Notes: generated by a model from the letters alone, not told the origin. A stretch of DNA of 64,000 nucleotides from Pocillopora verrucosa (GCF_036669915.1 NC_089312.1:3479801-3543800); one strand, 5' to 3'. Shown: positions 9,660 to 21,714, counted from the stretch's first letter. Made by a program: numbers and translations.

Positions 9660-11205
9660 TGACCATATTCTCCGTATTCAGAAAGTAAGGACTCCTGGAA
9701 TAGAGAGACACCAGCATTATTCCAACTGCCTTGAGAGAAATAAGTACAATAGGTGCATATGCGTCACACGCGGCTACGATATGTCATTATCCCTTTGTAT
9801 CTTTATTATAAAAAAATTGGCGGTGAAAACCTCACGTTTACATAAACATGTTTTAGATCGAAAGGATTTTATAGAGACCAACCTTGTTCTGTAAAAAAAC
9901 GTTGGTTAATCTTTTGTATCATTCTCACTTAATGGGCTTCCTGTGGGTAACGCAATCACATACCATCGATTGCCGAAGTCGCCAAAGTTGAGCTTTAATT
10001 GATGGGTGAAATTTTGCTTGAATTAGAAAATTCGTAAAAAAATCGTTTTTTAAGGAATCTTAGAAAAAATGCTTCAGAACCTTTAAAAACATCTCTTGTT
10101 TTAGAATTGTTATGTGGTTTCTGAATTGCTGGCGAAACAAATTTTTTTCGGCCGTTATCTTGAGGTGCACTGTTTCACCGGGAAAACACGGTTATGAGCC
10201 CCCAAAACACAAAATGTTACCGTTCTCCCAAAATAGTTTTTTTTCGGCATTTTTGATATTTTTTCGTAACTGAGACCATACATACCTATGTTCTGGCAAA
10301 GTTTGAAACAATTTTTTTTTTTTATTTTCAACACCTCTGCTCGATTTTTACAGACGACCACTCTTAAAAAGGGGAAAAACTGATATAATTATGTCATACC
10401 GTATTGCGTCCTTTAATATTCTTTCCTTTCTTTAGAAAATTGCGAAAGCTGTCAGAAGTAGCTTTCTCCTTCTTCTTCACCTTTACCCATTTACGGATCC
10501 TTGTAAGATAGTCTTTCCAAACGTCAATCAGCTTCAAATGACAAAACGACTTTACCTTTAGTCACCTAACAAATTATCAATAATTTGTTATTAAAATTAC
10601 TCCCACGTCGGGTTGTGACCCTCACGCGAAAATTTTTTCCTTTGCTTTTTGCTTCCCGCACATTAAACATCACGCCATAGCCCTTTTGTTATTGGTAATT
10701 CTGAGGGATTTTTGCCGAAGAGAGAAAAATATATATTTCTTTATCATTTTATTGGTGTTGAAATTGATAATAAGGCTAAGGTTGTTTTCATACAAAAAAT
10801 TGAGCTCTTCCTCGTGAATGAAACTATCTTGTAAAATTAATCTGTCAAAGTTTAACAAACTATCAATGAATTCTGCTCAAAACGATTTTGAAAGTTTCGC
10901 TGGGCTAGTTAAGCATGATTTAGAATTTTTGGGTTAAATCGAGCGCGCTACACGTGAACAATAATGCACGTCTTAGATTAGATTTGGCTTTCTGTGGTAT
11001 GGGAAATCAATCTTTTGCTTTAGAAAAAAAAAAGAAAACTATCAAACAGCACACAAAAAGACAGTTTTAGCATGAACTTCTCGCTTTATTTCAGAAAAAA
11101 AGGTTCTTTATGCCATTATCTACTAATTGCGAACTATTTCTTAAACCCTCAATTAACTCTTGAAGTCCTTCATTACCTTCGTTACGTGAGTTAGCTTTAA
11201 AATCA
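9660..11205. other. Intergenic, no gene seen
   Basis: AT-rich with several poly-T and poly-A runs (10045, 10310, 11025). Short ORFs on both strands carry no motif. Confidence 0.5.
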
Positions 11206-11211
11206 AGAATT

Positions 11212-11530
11212 TTACATTGTGTTACTATTTGGTCCATTTAGATGAATTCCATTTGTGTAATGCTCAACAAGCACAGAGTTTGATCGACTATCATGCCAGG
11301 TATCCACCAAACCACCATTGTGTGGTGGAAAAATCGCATGCGTTACAACGGAAGTTGTTATTGATAACTTTGTTGTAACCAAAGTTGTCCTCAGTGGGGA
11401 AAGCACCAGAGGTGGACACGAACTCACAGCCAGTAAGGCTGCTGTCAGTGTGAAGCATGAAGGTGTTATGAATCTGCCAGAACTTTGTTTGATCTAGTTG
11501 ATAAAAGTATGTAACAAATTCAGCCACCAA
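11212..11530 (-). pseudogene. Possible fibrinogen-related (FReD) domain fragment
   Basis: Two overlapping minus-strand readings give GCEFVSTSGAFPTEDNFGYN, CDFSTTQWWFGG and, after a frame change, HYTNGIHLNGPNS. A Trp-Trp pair followed by NG..LNGP in this spacing recalls the C-terminal part of fibrinogen-like domains (WW then NLNG). The usual calcium-binding and cysteine pattern is not clear, and the frame break means this is at best a remnant. Unrelated sequence remains possible. Confidence 0.3.
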
Positions 11531-11539
11531 TCAGATGGT

Positions 11540-13137
11540 CACTCACAAACCATTGCGGAGTTTAGCATCAAAGATTTATATTTTCAACCTAAAAACAGAA
11601 GGCCGCTTTGTTTTTCACCCAAATTATCCAAAGTGTATAAACCATCATTTGATATTAGACTTTGACCTTTATTTTGCTCATGCTTACTTGGTGTTTGTTG
11701 CTATCACGTTGACCATCTCAGTCTTGCCATACCTATTCCTTTCCAAGGATTGGGTATGGCAGGACCTTACATGGTGTAACAGTAATGGTGATGGGACAAC
11801 GCTTTGATGGGAGCTTAAATTACTTTTCGGTAGTTACTTTTTTCTCGAGGCAGGCCATTAGAATATTTAGATGGAGTAATTTAATGAATTGTTCTAAACA
11901 AACTATTTTATTTACGTTAATCGCTAAGTTTATAGGACTCCCTAGTGGCCTAACGCTAAGTAATCAGTGCATGGCTCAAAAACAAAACAAAAAAAGAGGT
12001 AGCATACCGCAGTAACATTTATTGTTGTATGAGAAGGCAGGTCATTTAAAAATGCCTAAACTCTTGTCTTTTTAAACTTAAACGTTTGATAAGATATAAG
12101 CGCGTGCTTCAGTTTTTGAGTGAACTGATTAGAATTTTTTTGTCTACCCCTTAGATTGTTTCTAAGCCCAGTCCTCTTCCATTGTTAATTGAGAGTCCCT
12201 AAATCATGGACTCAAATAGCCTAAACTTTAAGAAATTGTCACAGAGAGATAACCATCCATGAATGAAACCAAAGCACGATGGGAAAACATCCAAAATTAC
12301 TCCAATAAAGGCAATTAAAAGAACTAAACTGGTAACCACGATAACTGAGCTGAATGCGGAAAGCTATCAAATGTTAAAGGAAAGTTGAAATATTTGCCAC
12401 AGTAGTGACCAAGCTGAGGTGAGCTGATCCCACTAAGGGAACGCCCATAACGTTTAAGTCCTAATTTGACATAAACAGTGGGATAAATTGCCATGGTGTT
12501 CCTACTTATTTATCAACCAAATTATAACACTCAACTATGGCTGTTCTGAACCTTTCTCCTCAGTATTGCGGTTTGTACCATGAGAAACATTCTAGAACTG
12601 AAAATTAAAATCTCTAACATGAACAACTTACAAAGCTACTTTTATTCAACTGTGTGCAAATATTATTATATTATTGATGCTAGACGTAAAAAAACACTAT
12701 TTACAAAATAAATGTAACGTTTCACTGTGCGTATCAAATTTAGCTGCAAGATGACATTTTCATTATATAATTTTATACGGTTTATCCAATTACAGTAACC
12801 AAGTCTTTTGAAAGTTTTACTCTATCTATTTCATGGTGGGCCAATTAAGGACCAGGTGGACTTATTAAAAATATTGCTTCAATGTTCGAAATATGTCTCA
12901 CCTCGCTACCACGCGTCACTTCTTTGAAGCTTGCAATGTTTACATTTGCTTAACCAGCAATCTCTATAATTTTTCTTTAAAATTTGTATAAAGAGCCGGT
13001 CGACAGTTTTATCATCTTCGTCCTTCCACGGTCAACACCGCACATACTCTGTGTAAATAGTGAAACATCAAGATTAATTACTCTGATGTGTCACTACAGA
13101 GAAGACCATTGAAACCCATGCTTAAAAAATTTTTTTA

Positions 13138-13169
<32 letters not shown>

Positions 13170-13440
13170 CTCTAAAGTAGAGTGTTCCTCTAAGAGAGGA
13201 GACCGGTGCCTTTTGATCGAAATAGATCACAGAAGTGCGCCAAAAATTATACTGAGATTTTTGCAGAGTAACTTTGTTACCAAAAACTAGAAATCGATAT
13301 GCTGAGGAACCTTTGCAAAAAACTTTAGAGTTTAGAATTTAACACGAACGTGAAAAGAGGTGACCTCTCCAATTAGGATTCAGTTTGTTTTACTCTTCTT
13401 TTGTTTTTTGAGGGTGGTTGCCCATAAGCTATTCTTAAAA
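11540..13440. other. Intergenic; contains (AT)n at 13142-13169
   Basis: No convincing gene. A 28-bp perfect TA microsatellite sits at 13142-13169, about 300 bp upstream of the first ART-like gene. Confidence 0.55.
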
Positions 13441-13468
13441 TGCAAATAAATAGGACTTTCCAGAGGGT

Positions 13469-14425
13469 ATGCATTACAAGTTGCATAACATGCGGTGTGA
13501 ATCACTTAAAAAGGTGGAGGAAATATGGTGCTCTTTGCTACAGAATGTGCGGGCTATCGAAGTAACGAGTAAGAAGGATTTGCCAAAGGCCACTGTAAGT
13601 CTTGTACCATGGAACAGCGTTGAGAAATGGATTGAACTGGTAAGGGAGCACTACTTCTGGTTTGATTTTAGTCGAGCCTTGTTTCCGGTTCTGAGACCGT
13701 TCGGTTTCACCAGCGATAAACTCACCGAGTACAATCAATTTCCATTCCAAGAAGATAACGTTAACAACTGGTTTGTACAAGAAGTAACTAGTCCTGGTCA
13801 AAATGAAATGCACAGAGTAAACATTATGAATGTTGATGGGAGCGGACGCAAACGCAAATGTTATGTTAATCAAAACAATATTCGAAATTTTCCAAGTGAC
13901 CTGAATAACGAGAACTTTGAAGTTTTTGTTCATGGGACAAATCATGCGGGCGCCAAAAATATTATCGAAAGAGGTATTTTGAAGATAAAAGGATGTAGGA
14001 TGCGAGACTTCAGCTCTGGTGATGGCTTTTATTTGGACACAGATTTCGACCATGCATTGGAATGGGCCAGTGGCAACTCATCGAGATCAGCAGTGTTAAT
14101 ATGGCGAGTAGAAAGAAACGAGTTTAGAGAAAGGTACAAAGGCTTGGATTTTAGTATAGAAAGAAATCAAGAGCCTTCGTTTCAAAAAGTTGTTTCAAAT
14201 TTTCGATCTGGTAAACCAGATCCTAGCTTTCGTAAAAATTTGGACAGGCGGTATGACTATATTGAAGGTCCTTGGTCCGCTGGACCATGGCCTGATGACG
14301 GCAGGGTTTCGAAAGGACGTGCCACTCCGTTGGACGGAACATATCAGTTGTGCCTTAGGAATGACGCCTGTTTTGAAGTCTTCAACACCGGTAAACTACA
14401 TTCGGCAGTATTTTTCAAGGATTGA
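13469..14425 (+). CDS. ART-like (DUF3990-type) domain protein, gene 1
   Basis: 318 residues from the first ATG. The same frame is open only to a TAG at 13451, so either this ATG starts the protein or it is the last exon after an acceptor such as TTTCCAG. The C-terminal half has FVHGTNHAGAKNIIERGIL (H155), then DFSSGDGFYLDTDFDHALEW (Y188) and YIEGPW (E266). The order HGT - DF.SG.GFY - A..WA is that of DUF3990-type proteins, predicted ADP-ribosyltransferase folds that bind NAD through the His and Tyr. The N-terminal 140 residues match nothing I know. It shares only this domain with the next gene 1.4 kb downstream on the same strand. No signal peptide or membrane segment is seen, so it is probably cytosolic. 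Enzymatic activity is inferred. Confidence 0.7.
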   Translation: MHYKLHNMRCESLKKVEEIWCSLLQNVRAIEVTSKKDLPKATVSLVPWNSVEKWIELVREHYFWFDFSRALFPVLRPFGFTSDKLTEYNQFPFQEDNVNNWFVQEVTSPGQNEMHRVNIMNVDGSGRKRKCYVNQNNIRNFPSDLNNENFEVFVHGTNHAGAKNIIERGILKIKGCRMRDFSSGDGFYLDTDFDHALEWASGNSSRSAVLIWRVERNEFRERYKGLDFSIERNQEPSFQKVVSNFRSGKPDPSFRKNLDRRYDYIEGPWSAGPWPDDGRVSKGRATPLDGTYQLCLRNDACFEVFNTGKLHSAVFFKD

Positions 14426-14459
14426 AGAAACAATGGAAAGAAAGATGAAGAATTAGACT

Positions 14460-15545
14460 GAGGGTCGCCTTATTTTTCATGTCTTATGTTTTTTATGAAC
14501 ACCGTTTCACACAGCTGGTTATCTTCTTTATGATATACAATACTTATTTTTGTTAGGCTTCCTGAGGAAATAGTTTCCCTTGTCTATTTCGTTTTTCAAA
14601 AATTTGATTTTATGTTATATAGCTGACCCTGTGGAACTCAGTGTTTTGAAGTTTCTAGAAGTAATTTAGTTTATGAACCGACGATGCGATTTGTCGTAGT
14701 GTTAGTTTAGGGATAATGATTTGTATCAATTATTAATCGTCAAACTCTCCAAACAACACCCATAAAAATATTGCTAGGGAGACATCGTTGGAGCCGAGGT
14801 TAATCTTGTTTAAACTTATTACCACAGTTCCTCACGAAAAGTTGAAAACTCCAGCCCGAAACCACAATAACACCAAAGACACCACAATAACATACAAAGT
14901 TTCGGTTCACCGCGCAACGTAGCCTTAACATCACAATAAAACACCTTGATATTTTTAGATCACCTAAATTCCGCGGTGTGAGAGTTAATTCACAAAAAAA
15001 AACTACCTAAAAACTGACGATAAACGGAACTCTGACCGAAACTCTGAAGTACGACTGAAGATGAAGCGCGCTGAAATGACAGACGGCAAATATAATCTCT
15101 CGGTTCAAATGGTTTCCGCAAATAGTCTTTATCCTTACAAACTTGCGCAAACACCGTGGTCACACTGCTATCATAATACTCGCGGTATTCTTAAAGTATA
15201 TCTTGGGGCCGAGAGCAAACACGCGAGACTTAGGAAGGTGGTAGGGAAACTGTGTCTTAGATGAGTTGGTCTAAAAATGTGTTATTATCTCATACGAAAT
15301 AATATGCAAAATATTTTCAATTTTTGCCCCAGGTTATTGAGTTTGTCATGCCCTTAAATGGTAAAACAATTCGTTGTACAGGTGCTTTTCTGTGTTATTA
15401 TTTACATAATGGTTTTGAATACTATTACCAACGAATTGCCTCCTGGCGTCGGAACTACCCGATTGGATCACTAGGTTGATCACGTGAATAAATTTTCCAT
15501 ATTACAGCATTTTTAGCAGATGATTTCTGATAAAGGAAAAGGAAG
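14460..15545. other. Spacer between the ART-like genes
   Basis: No further domain is seen. A 67-codon ORF at 15061-15264 has no motif. The stretch probably carries the 3' UTR of gene 1 and the promoter of gene 2. Confidence 0.5.
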
Positions 15546-15549
15546 CTAA

Positions 15550-15871
15550 CACGAACTAGTACAAGAAATGGAGGGCTTTTGTTTAAAGGTTGGTCGTAAA
15601 AGGCTACTACGTCATTCGTTTCGTCTGACCGTTGTAATTGTTGGGTTATGAGTTCCCATTCAAGATCCAGAGATCTTTTTGATCGTCGGCCGAGTCTTTT
15701 GAGGGATCAACACGAACTAGTACAAGAAACGGAGGGCTTTTGCTTAAAGGTTGGTCGTAAAAGGCTACTACGTCATTCGTTTCGTTTGTCCGTTTTAATT
15801 GTTGGGTTATGAGTTCCCATTCAAGATCCAGAGATCTTTTTGATCGTCGGCCGAGTCTATTGAGGGATCAA
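15550..15871 (+). repeat. 161-bp tandem duplication across the start of ART-like gene 2
   Basis: 15550-15710 is repeated at 15711-15871 with only a few substitutions. Each copy includes the upstream region, an ATG (15648 and 15809) and the first 19 codons. Since 161 is not a multiple of three, the two ATGs lie in different frames. Confidence 0.92.
15648..15812 (+). CDS. Upstream ORF created by the duplication (54 codons)
   Basis: Starts at the first duplicated ATG, repeats the first 19 residues of the main protein (MSSHSRSRDLFDRRPSLLRD), then runs through the duplicated leader in a non-matching frame. It stops at TGA 15810-15812, overlapping the main ATG as ATGA. If both ATGs are in the mRNA, the upstream ORF would limit main-ORF translation or set up reinitiation. 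Whether the transcript starts before 15648 is unknown. Confidence 0.5.
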   Translation: MSSHSRSRDLFDRRPSLLRDQHELVQETEGFCLKVGRKRLLRHSFRLSVLIVGL

Positions 15872-17518
15872 GCTAAAACACGGACGCGGTTTAATCGCCA
15901 TAGAAGTACATCGAGTCTCAGCATCGAAGAACCCTTTTTCTGGGACTCTGTGGATGACTCTCAAGGATGCGTCGGAAAGGAAAGCGAAGGTTACCCTTCT
16001 GAACATTCTGAAATGCTTTTCAACTTGATGGCACTAAAGAAGTTGATTACTGAGTTACAAGAAGGTGGCGAGAAAACGGACACATCAACATATTATTCGT
16101 CAACTAAATGCAAATCATACAGTCAATCGGTCCTCAACTTGCAAGTCAAAAGAATCCTACGTCCATATCAGTTTCAGTCAGTACGAAGACGTCCAAAGAC
16201 AAAGGAAACGTTAAGTCGTCTTGAAGATCTTAACATCATCTTAAAAACAATCCAACATGCATTTGAAAGCGACGAAGCGCATCGAGGACAGCTCGGAGAT
16301 ACAAGAGAAAAAATTCACAATGGTCAACAAGCAGTAAAGCTTTTGCAATGTTTGTTTCAGAAATCTCACGAAATAGAGCATGATATTTTACACGTTTTCG
16401 CTGGTCTTCAGAAAGCTTGCTCTGAGGTAGACAAGAAGATGCCAATAGAAGCTGAGTTTCTCGCACCTGAACATAGAGTGAAAATAAACAATGAAACAGG
16501 GACATGTGCTGATACAGTTCGAGTTTGTTCTTGCCTTGGACTTCGTTTTGATTTTCTAGATCACCTCGGTAACTTTTCGCGTAGAATTAGAAACCACCGC
16601 TCAATAAGGGACTGGATCTTGAAATTCTTGTGGGAAAATTATGAATCTCTTCGTTTTGATGAGAAAAGTTCTCTAACAAAAGAGCTTCTACTTGCAATCG
16701 GTTTTGAATCGACGAGTTCTATCGAGACCGTTTTGACACGTTCGCTCTCAGGAAATATGCAGCAGCACTTAGAGGCGTGGGAATGGGCTGCGATATTTGT
16801 TGAAGACGAGTTCAAATACAATTTGTTGCTGTCTTCAGAGGTTGAGGAGTTTCCTTTTCAATGTAATTCCACGGACGCCTGGTTTCAGAAATCCCAAAAC
16901 AACTCCTTGAACGAAGATGAAGGCTCAGTCAAAATCAGAAATGTTTCGGTAGAGAAAGGTGCAATGCATGAAAAGACAGGTTCTATTTTAAGTGAATTAC
17001 GCATGGAACAAGACCAATACACTGTTTATTTTCATGGAACAGACCATGACAGTGCAAAGGACATTTTACAAAGGGGCGTAGATTTGACCACTGGTCGACA
17101 GAGACGAGACTTTAGTAGTGGGTTAGGGTTTTATGTAACGAAGGATTTCGGAATTGCTTTGAATTGGGCGAAGAGCATTACATCCAAACCTGTCCTTTTG
17201 ATTTTTCAGGTCCAATGCAGTTTTCCTGATGGGTTTCGAAAGAGATCTTTTCTCGAGAACTGTGCTGATGACATGATGGAATGGGAGAAGGTAGTCGCTT
17301 CGTTTAGATCGGGAAATATAACTCCAGAAATTCAGAAACTGGTCAAAGATTTGGACTTCATGGAGGGTCCTGAAGCCATACTAACTGGAAGAAACGAACT
17401 TGACGAATTGATATTTGAACGGAAACCACGATCTCACCAAATGTGTTTCTTTTCTGAAACGATTGCCGAGGAGTTCGGTCGAAGTTTGAATTCGATGATA
17501 TTTTACCGTTTATTATGA
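15809..17518 (+). CDS. ART-like (DUF3990-type) domain protein, gene 2, with long N-terminal region
   Basis: 569 residues in one uninterrupted exon. The N-terminus is basic and Ser/Arg-rich (SSHSRSRDLFDRRPS, then RTRFNRHRSTSS). Residues of about 60-390 look mainly helical, with Leu-rich stretches (LFNLMALKKLITELQEG; RLEDLNIILKTIQHAF) and a CSCLGLRFDFLDHLGNFSRR segment; I do not recognise a family. The C-terminal domain has YFHGTDHDSAKDILQRGVDL (H409), DFSSGLGFYVTKDFGIALNW (Y442) and FMEGPEA (E519). H-to-Y spacing is 33 residues in both paralogues and H-to-E 110-111, so the domain is one unit. After the core both share W/F..VV..FRSG and a QLC/QMC near the end. Predicted soluble; substrate unknown. 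Confidence 0.75.
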   Translation: MSSHSRSRDLFDRRPSLLRDQAKTRTRFNRHRSTSSLSIEEPFFWDSVDDSQGCVGKESEGYPSEHSEMLFNLMALKKLITELQEGGEKTDTSTYYSSTKCKSYSQSVLNLQVKRILRPYQFQSVRRRPKTKETLSRLEDLNIILKTIQHAFESDEAHRGQLGDTREKIHNGQQAVKLLQCLFQKSHEIEHDILHVFAGLQKACSEVDKKMPIEAEFLAPEHRVKINNETGTCADTVRVCSCLGLRFDFLDHLGNFSRRIRNHRSIRDWILKFLWENYESLRFDEKSSLTKELLLAIGFESTSSIETVLTRSLSGNMQQHLEAWEWAAIFVEDEFKYNLLLSSEVEEFPFQCNSTDAWFQKSQNNSLNEDEGSVKIRNVSVEKGAMHEKTGSILSELRMEQDQYTVYFHGTDHDSAKDILQRGVDLTTGRQRRDFSSGLGFYVTKDFGIALNWAKSITSKPVLLIFQVQCSFPDGFRKRSFLENCADDMMEWEKVVASFRSGNITPEIQKLVKDLDFMEGPEAILTGRNELDELIFERKPRSHQMCFFSETIAEEFGRSLNSMIFYRLL

Positions 17519-17519
17519 G

Positions 17520-19840
17520 TTCAACCGTGTATTTACTTGAGCCTGCTTTTTATCTTTCCGACTTTGGACAACATCCCACAATGATCCGCAAACCGAAAGG
17601 GAAACTATTTGCAAAATGATTGCGGAAATTAACTTCAAGAATGAATTTTCAGTTTAGAGCTATTATTTTGCGCTGCTCCATTTGTTAGTTGTTTAAGAGT
17701 TGTGGTTTTAACCGTAGTCACGAAATTTGTGATAACATTATTCAAAAAATTGCTTATACTGTATTTGTCGCTTATAATGTGGATCGAATATTCGTACTTA
17801 AGTTTCAGGAAAATTCTTTGCTTCATGTCGAACTGAAATCTGACAGATAATAGCAAACTTGTATTTTTGAAAAATGTTAGGAAAAGGTGTGTAATATTGA
17901 TAACTTAGCAATTACGAGATTGGCGGGAAGTTTACAATCACGTATTCTAAGCTGTCCCTTAACTGGCGTCTTTTGACGACTTTTGACTCCTTTTTAGACT
18001 ATTGGACAATAATTTTAATGTCTACCGAAAAGGTGAACAAGAATTATTGAAAGAAGATATGTGAAATTTCATCGTGAATGTTTTAGAAGTATCACAAGTA
18101 TTCTGGCATGTCAAATGATCAAGGTCAAATGCGAGGAGATTTTTCCAGAACAAAATATTGTTAGTGATATCATTTCACATTTAGGGGATTTCAAGTTTTG
18201 AACAAGAGACATTTATTGTCTGATTGATCCATATCTTCAAGAAAAATTGATTAGGTCAATGTTCTTCCACTTCTGAAAGTCCCAGCACCTGGGAAATATT
18301 ACCTGTCAAAAGAATTATAATAACGTAAGCAACATTTTTATAGAAGACACACATCACCTGTAACAGGTAGTATAGTGTATGAAATATTTTAGCATATTCT
18401 CCTCTTCTTCTTCTTATCGAACCTATGTGTTTGGTCAAGGCTCTTGTGTCAAAGCTAGTAGGTATGCTCGAATAAACGTTATGGAACTGGCTCAATATAT
18501 CTTAAGTGTCACTTATAATATGGAACAGAACGAGCAATTGACGTGAATGTGCATATAATCAATGCCTAAAGCAAAATCTAAACTCCCAGAAATCGACCTT
18601 GGACTTAATTTTATGGGAAAATATTTTTTGAGCCTACGACACGTTGAGACATGTATGTATCAAACTGAAAGGGGTGCATATGAGGTACATCCCGAAAATA
18701 GTTGAATGCAGAAACACACTTGATTTTCTCATGTAAGAACATGCAATTTTGACCCTTTATTACCAGAAGTGACCAATACATGCTTTTCCCAACATGTATA
18801 TATCGAATCAAGTAGAAAAGCGATTTGAATTAATTAAAATATAACGCAGAAGTCTATCATTTGATCCAACGCCAGTTTCTCGAACTAATAAATGTTAGAC
18901 ATATTCATAAGATAACAAGTTGCAAGTCAGGTTGTTTCTCTCTTGCCTTTTCAATTTTGCTCATCAGATATCTGATTTTTATCGGTTCAAAATCGAAGAG
19001 ACAACCATCAAAAACCCTTTTTTTTGTTTGTTGTCTAGAATGGAGTGGGCCAACAGGGAGCCTGAATTGACGTCATGCACTTAGATTTCGCCATAGGGTA
19101 AATTGCATGAATCACTGAACACCGTCTAGGAAATATGGATTTCTTTTTTCGGAAGTGGCTTTTATGTGCAGGATAGACAAGAAAAAGAACACCCTTCACT
19201 GGCACTGTTGAGATAACTTTGGTATACACATCTACCAAAAGAATGCGAGCTGAGTCCCATTTATAGATCAGTATTCCTTTGTTGTCTCTTATCAACGCAG
19301 TTGTAAGGAGGCATTGTTCCGGCAAGCACGTAAAATTAGGACAAAGAGCTTTTGTACGTCTTTGTTTAAAATTAACACACGTCGTGTATTCGCAACAATA
19401 AGCAGGGTACCTAGAGGCAAGAATTAATGCGTTTTCCAAACCCTGAAGCGAGACTGCACGAACACACGGACCACAAAAAGGCAGAAGAAGTATTAAATAA
19501 AAGTCGCTCTGAATTCAACATACACAAGCGTAGGGCGTACCGCTTTTATTGATTTATCAGTGAAGCAAGAGAGCTGGCTTCAGGCAAACTTAATACACAT
19601 TCAACTTATGTCGTTCTTTAAGCCATGAATCGAGACAGAATACTACGAGCGTCCATAGTTTACCTCTAAAAGTATGTTTAGCCATTTCCAGGAACAGTTC
19701 TCGGGTATATCGACACATATGTAATTATGTAACGAAAACATAAAGTATTCCATAGCAGTTACATGTACGCCACAATATCCCTTACATAAATTAATCTCAT
19801 GATTCATTAAACTGAATCAAACGCAAACAAATCCATCAAA
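17520..19840. other. Intergenic, no gene I can support
   Basis: Several short ORFs. The longest, minus 19035-19439 (134 codons, Cys-rich near its start), has no motif I recognise and no splice context; I leave it as unassigned. Confidence 0.45.
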
Positions 19841-19842
19841 GT

Positions 19843-21489
19843 TTGGTATATCCGAGAGATTCATATATTTGCAACAAAGATAATAAGATACATCAGGTTT
19901 TAAAAAACTTTTATCCAATATCTATCATCCAAGTTAATCCGCTAAACTTCTCGTTTACAGATATAAACTCGGAAACAACAACTGCCTATTTATCAAAAAT
20001 AGAAGTAAAGAAAACAACCGGACATGATGGTCTTTCTCCGAAGATCTTGAAACTCTCCACTCCTTCTCTAGCCGACCCACTGACGACTCTGTTTAATTAC
20101 TGTATTCGGACAAGTACCCTGCCTAGCAGCTGGAAAATGAGTAACGTCTCCCCGATCTACAAAAAAGGTGACACCTCAGACAAGAACAATTACCGACCAG
20201 TTAGTGTTCTTCCTGCCATCTCCAAGCTATTTGAGAAAGTGTTATTTGATCAATTGTACTCCTCATTTTTACCTACCTTCTCCCCTAGCATGTCCGGTTT
20301 CCTTAGGGGACATTCCACCGCTACTACACTGATAAAACTAACAGATGACTGAAGAAAGTCCCTTGACGAAAAGCAAGAAGTGGGTGTGGTTGCTATCGAC
20401 TTGTCCAAGGCCTTCGACTGTATCTGCCACAATCTACTGCTTGCAAAGTTAAAGGCATATGGTCTACGCGACACAGCCCTCAAACTACTGAGATCATTTT
20501 TACACGAACGAAAACAAAGGGTGATATGCAACAACAGCTGCTCCAATTGGACACCTATACGCTGTGGCGTCCCCCAGGGAAGTCTCCTTAGCCCCCTTTT
20601 GTTTAACATTTTTATGAATGACATGAACGAAGCTGTAAATGACTCCTCTCTTCGTCTCTACGCAGACGATACTACCCAGTATATGGCAGACAAAAACCCG
20701 ACTGTACTCCAGTTCTCGCTAAACCAAGACATGGAAAGACTATCCTCCTGGCTTGACCACAACTATCTTCAGGCCAACGGAGACAAGACACAAGCAATGG
20801 TCCTTGGCAAAAGTACCCACCACTATGACTTAAAGTTTAACGGCGCTTCTATCGACATTAAAGAGCACCTAAAGATCCTCGGAGTTCACCTTGACAATAA
20901 GTTATCTTTTCAAGAACACATAAATGAGATGTTAAAGAAAGTATTTGCTGAGATAGCCGCACTCCGCCGCCTTAAACGCCTAGTGCCTTCCAGTACACTG
21001 CTAGTTCTATATAGGAGTTTTGTTTTATCGCATTTTGAGTATTGTAATTCCCTACTAATCGGCATCGGCAAAACTCCTAATAAGAAGTTAGAAGATGCAA
21101 ACCACTACGGTCTCCGAACAATAATGAACTTGGAGAGAAGCATTAACTACGAATCAACTCTTAAAACAGCAGATATGAACACACTGGAACATAGACGCAT
21201 AGAACAGTCGCTAATAATATTTTATAAATGCTACAAAGAGAACGGCCCAAGCTACCTAGCCGACCTCTTCGAACCCCGAATTACTCCCTACAACCTAAGA
21301 AATACTGGCCTCAACGTAACTCAAAATTCCTATAACAGCAAATTCCGTCACAATTCGTACTCATTTGTCATCTCTCGCATCTGGAACAAACTACCACCTT
21401 CTGTTAAAATCGCCCCTAACTTATCGTCTTTTAGAAAAAAACTGAAAACTCTTAGTTTTACCGGCTGCCAATGCAAAAGCTGTCTATAA
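19843..21489 (+). pseudogene. LINE reverse transcriptase with one internal stop
   Basis: Two ORFs (19843-20352 and 20380-21489) lie in the same frame, separated by a TGA at 20350-20352. Motifs run in order: KTTGHDGLSPKILK, NYRPVSVLPAISKLFEK, DLSKAFDCICHNLLLAKL (motif A), GVPQGSLLSPLLFNIFMND (motif B), YADD at 20659-20670 (motif C), and the C-terminal RIWNKLPPSVK and a Cys-containing end FTGCQCKSCL. Only the single stop damages the visible RT, so the copy may be fairly young; the missing 5' end would still make it inactive. Confidence 0.88.
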
Positions 21490-21712
21490 TCTTTTGACAC
21501 TTCTGCGTATACGTAGCTTCTGTTTAAATATACATTTGTAAATAGTTTAACGTGATAACTAATAATTTAGATTTAAGAATTTCAGACTTTGTAAATGTAT
21601 TTTATAGTCAGTCACTTTTATCATGAGGCTCCGGCTCGGGAGATTGGGCCACTACTCCCCGTGTACCTGACGGTAAATAAAATTATACTTATACTTATAC
21701 TTATAGATACGA
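19930..21712 (+). mobile_element. CR1/L2-like LINE, 5' truncated
   Basis: Reverse transcriptase with C-terminal region, a short 3' UTR and a tail of ACTTAT hexamers (21683-21706) after AATAAAATTAT. Such 3' microsatellite tails are typical of CR1/L2-type LINEs. The N-terminal endonuclease is absent. I see no clear target-site duplication. Confidence 0.85.
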
Positions 21713-21714
21713 AC

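Noticed and set aside
15061..15264. 67-codon ORF between the ART-like genes
   Set aside because: No motif, no splice context, short; likely chance.
19035..19439. 134-codon minus ORF with several Cys
   Set aside because: No signal peptide, no known Cys pattern, no splice signals; kept only as an unassigned note.
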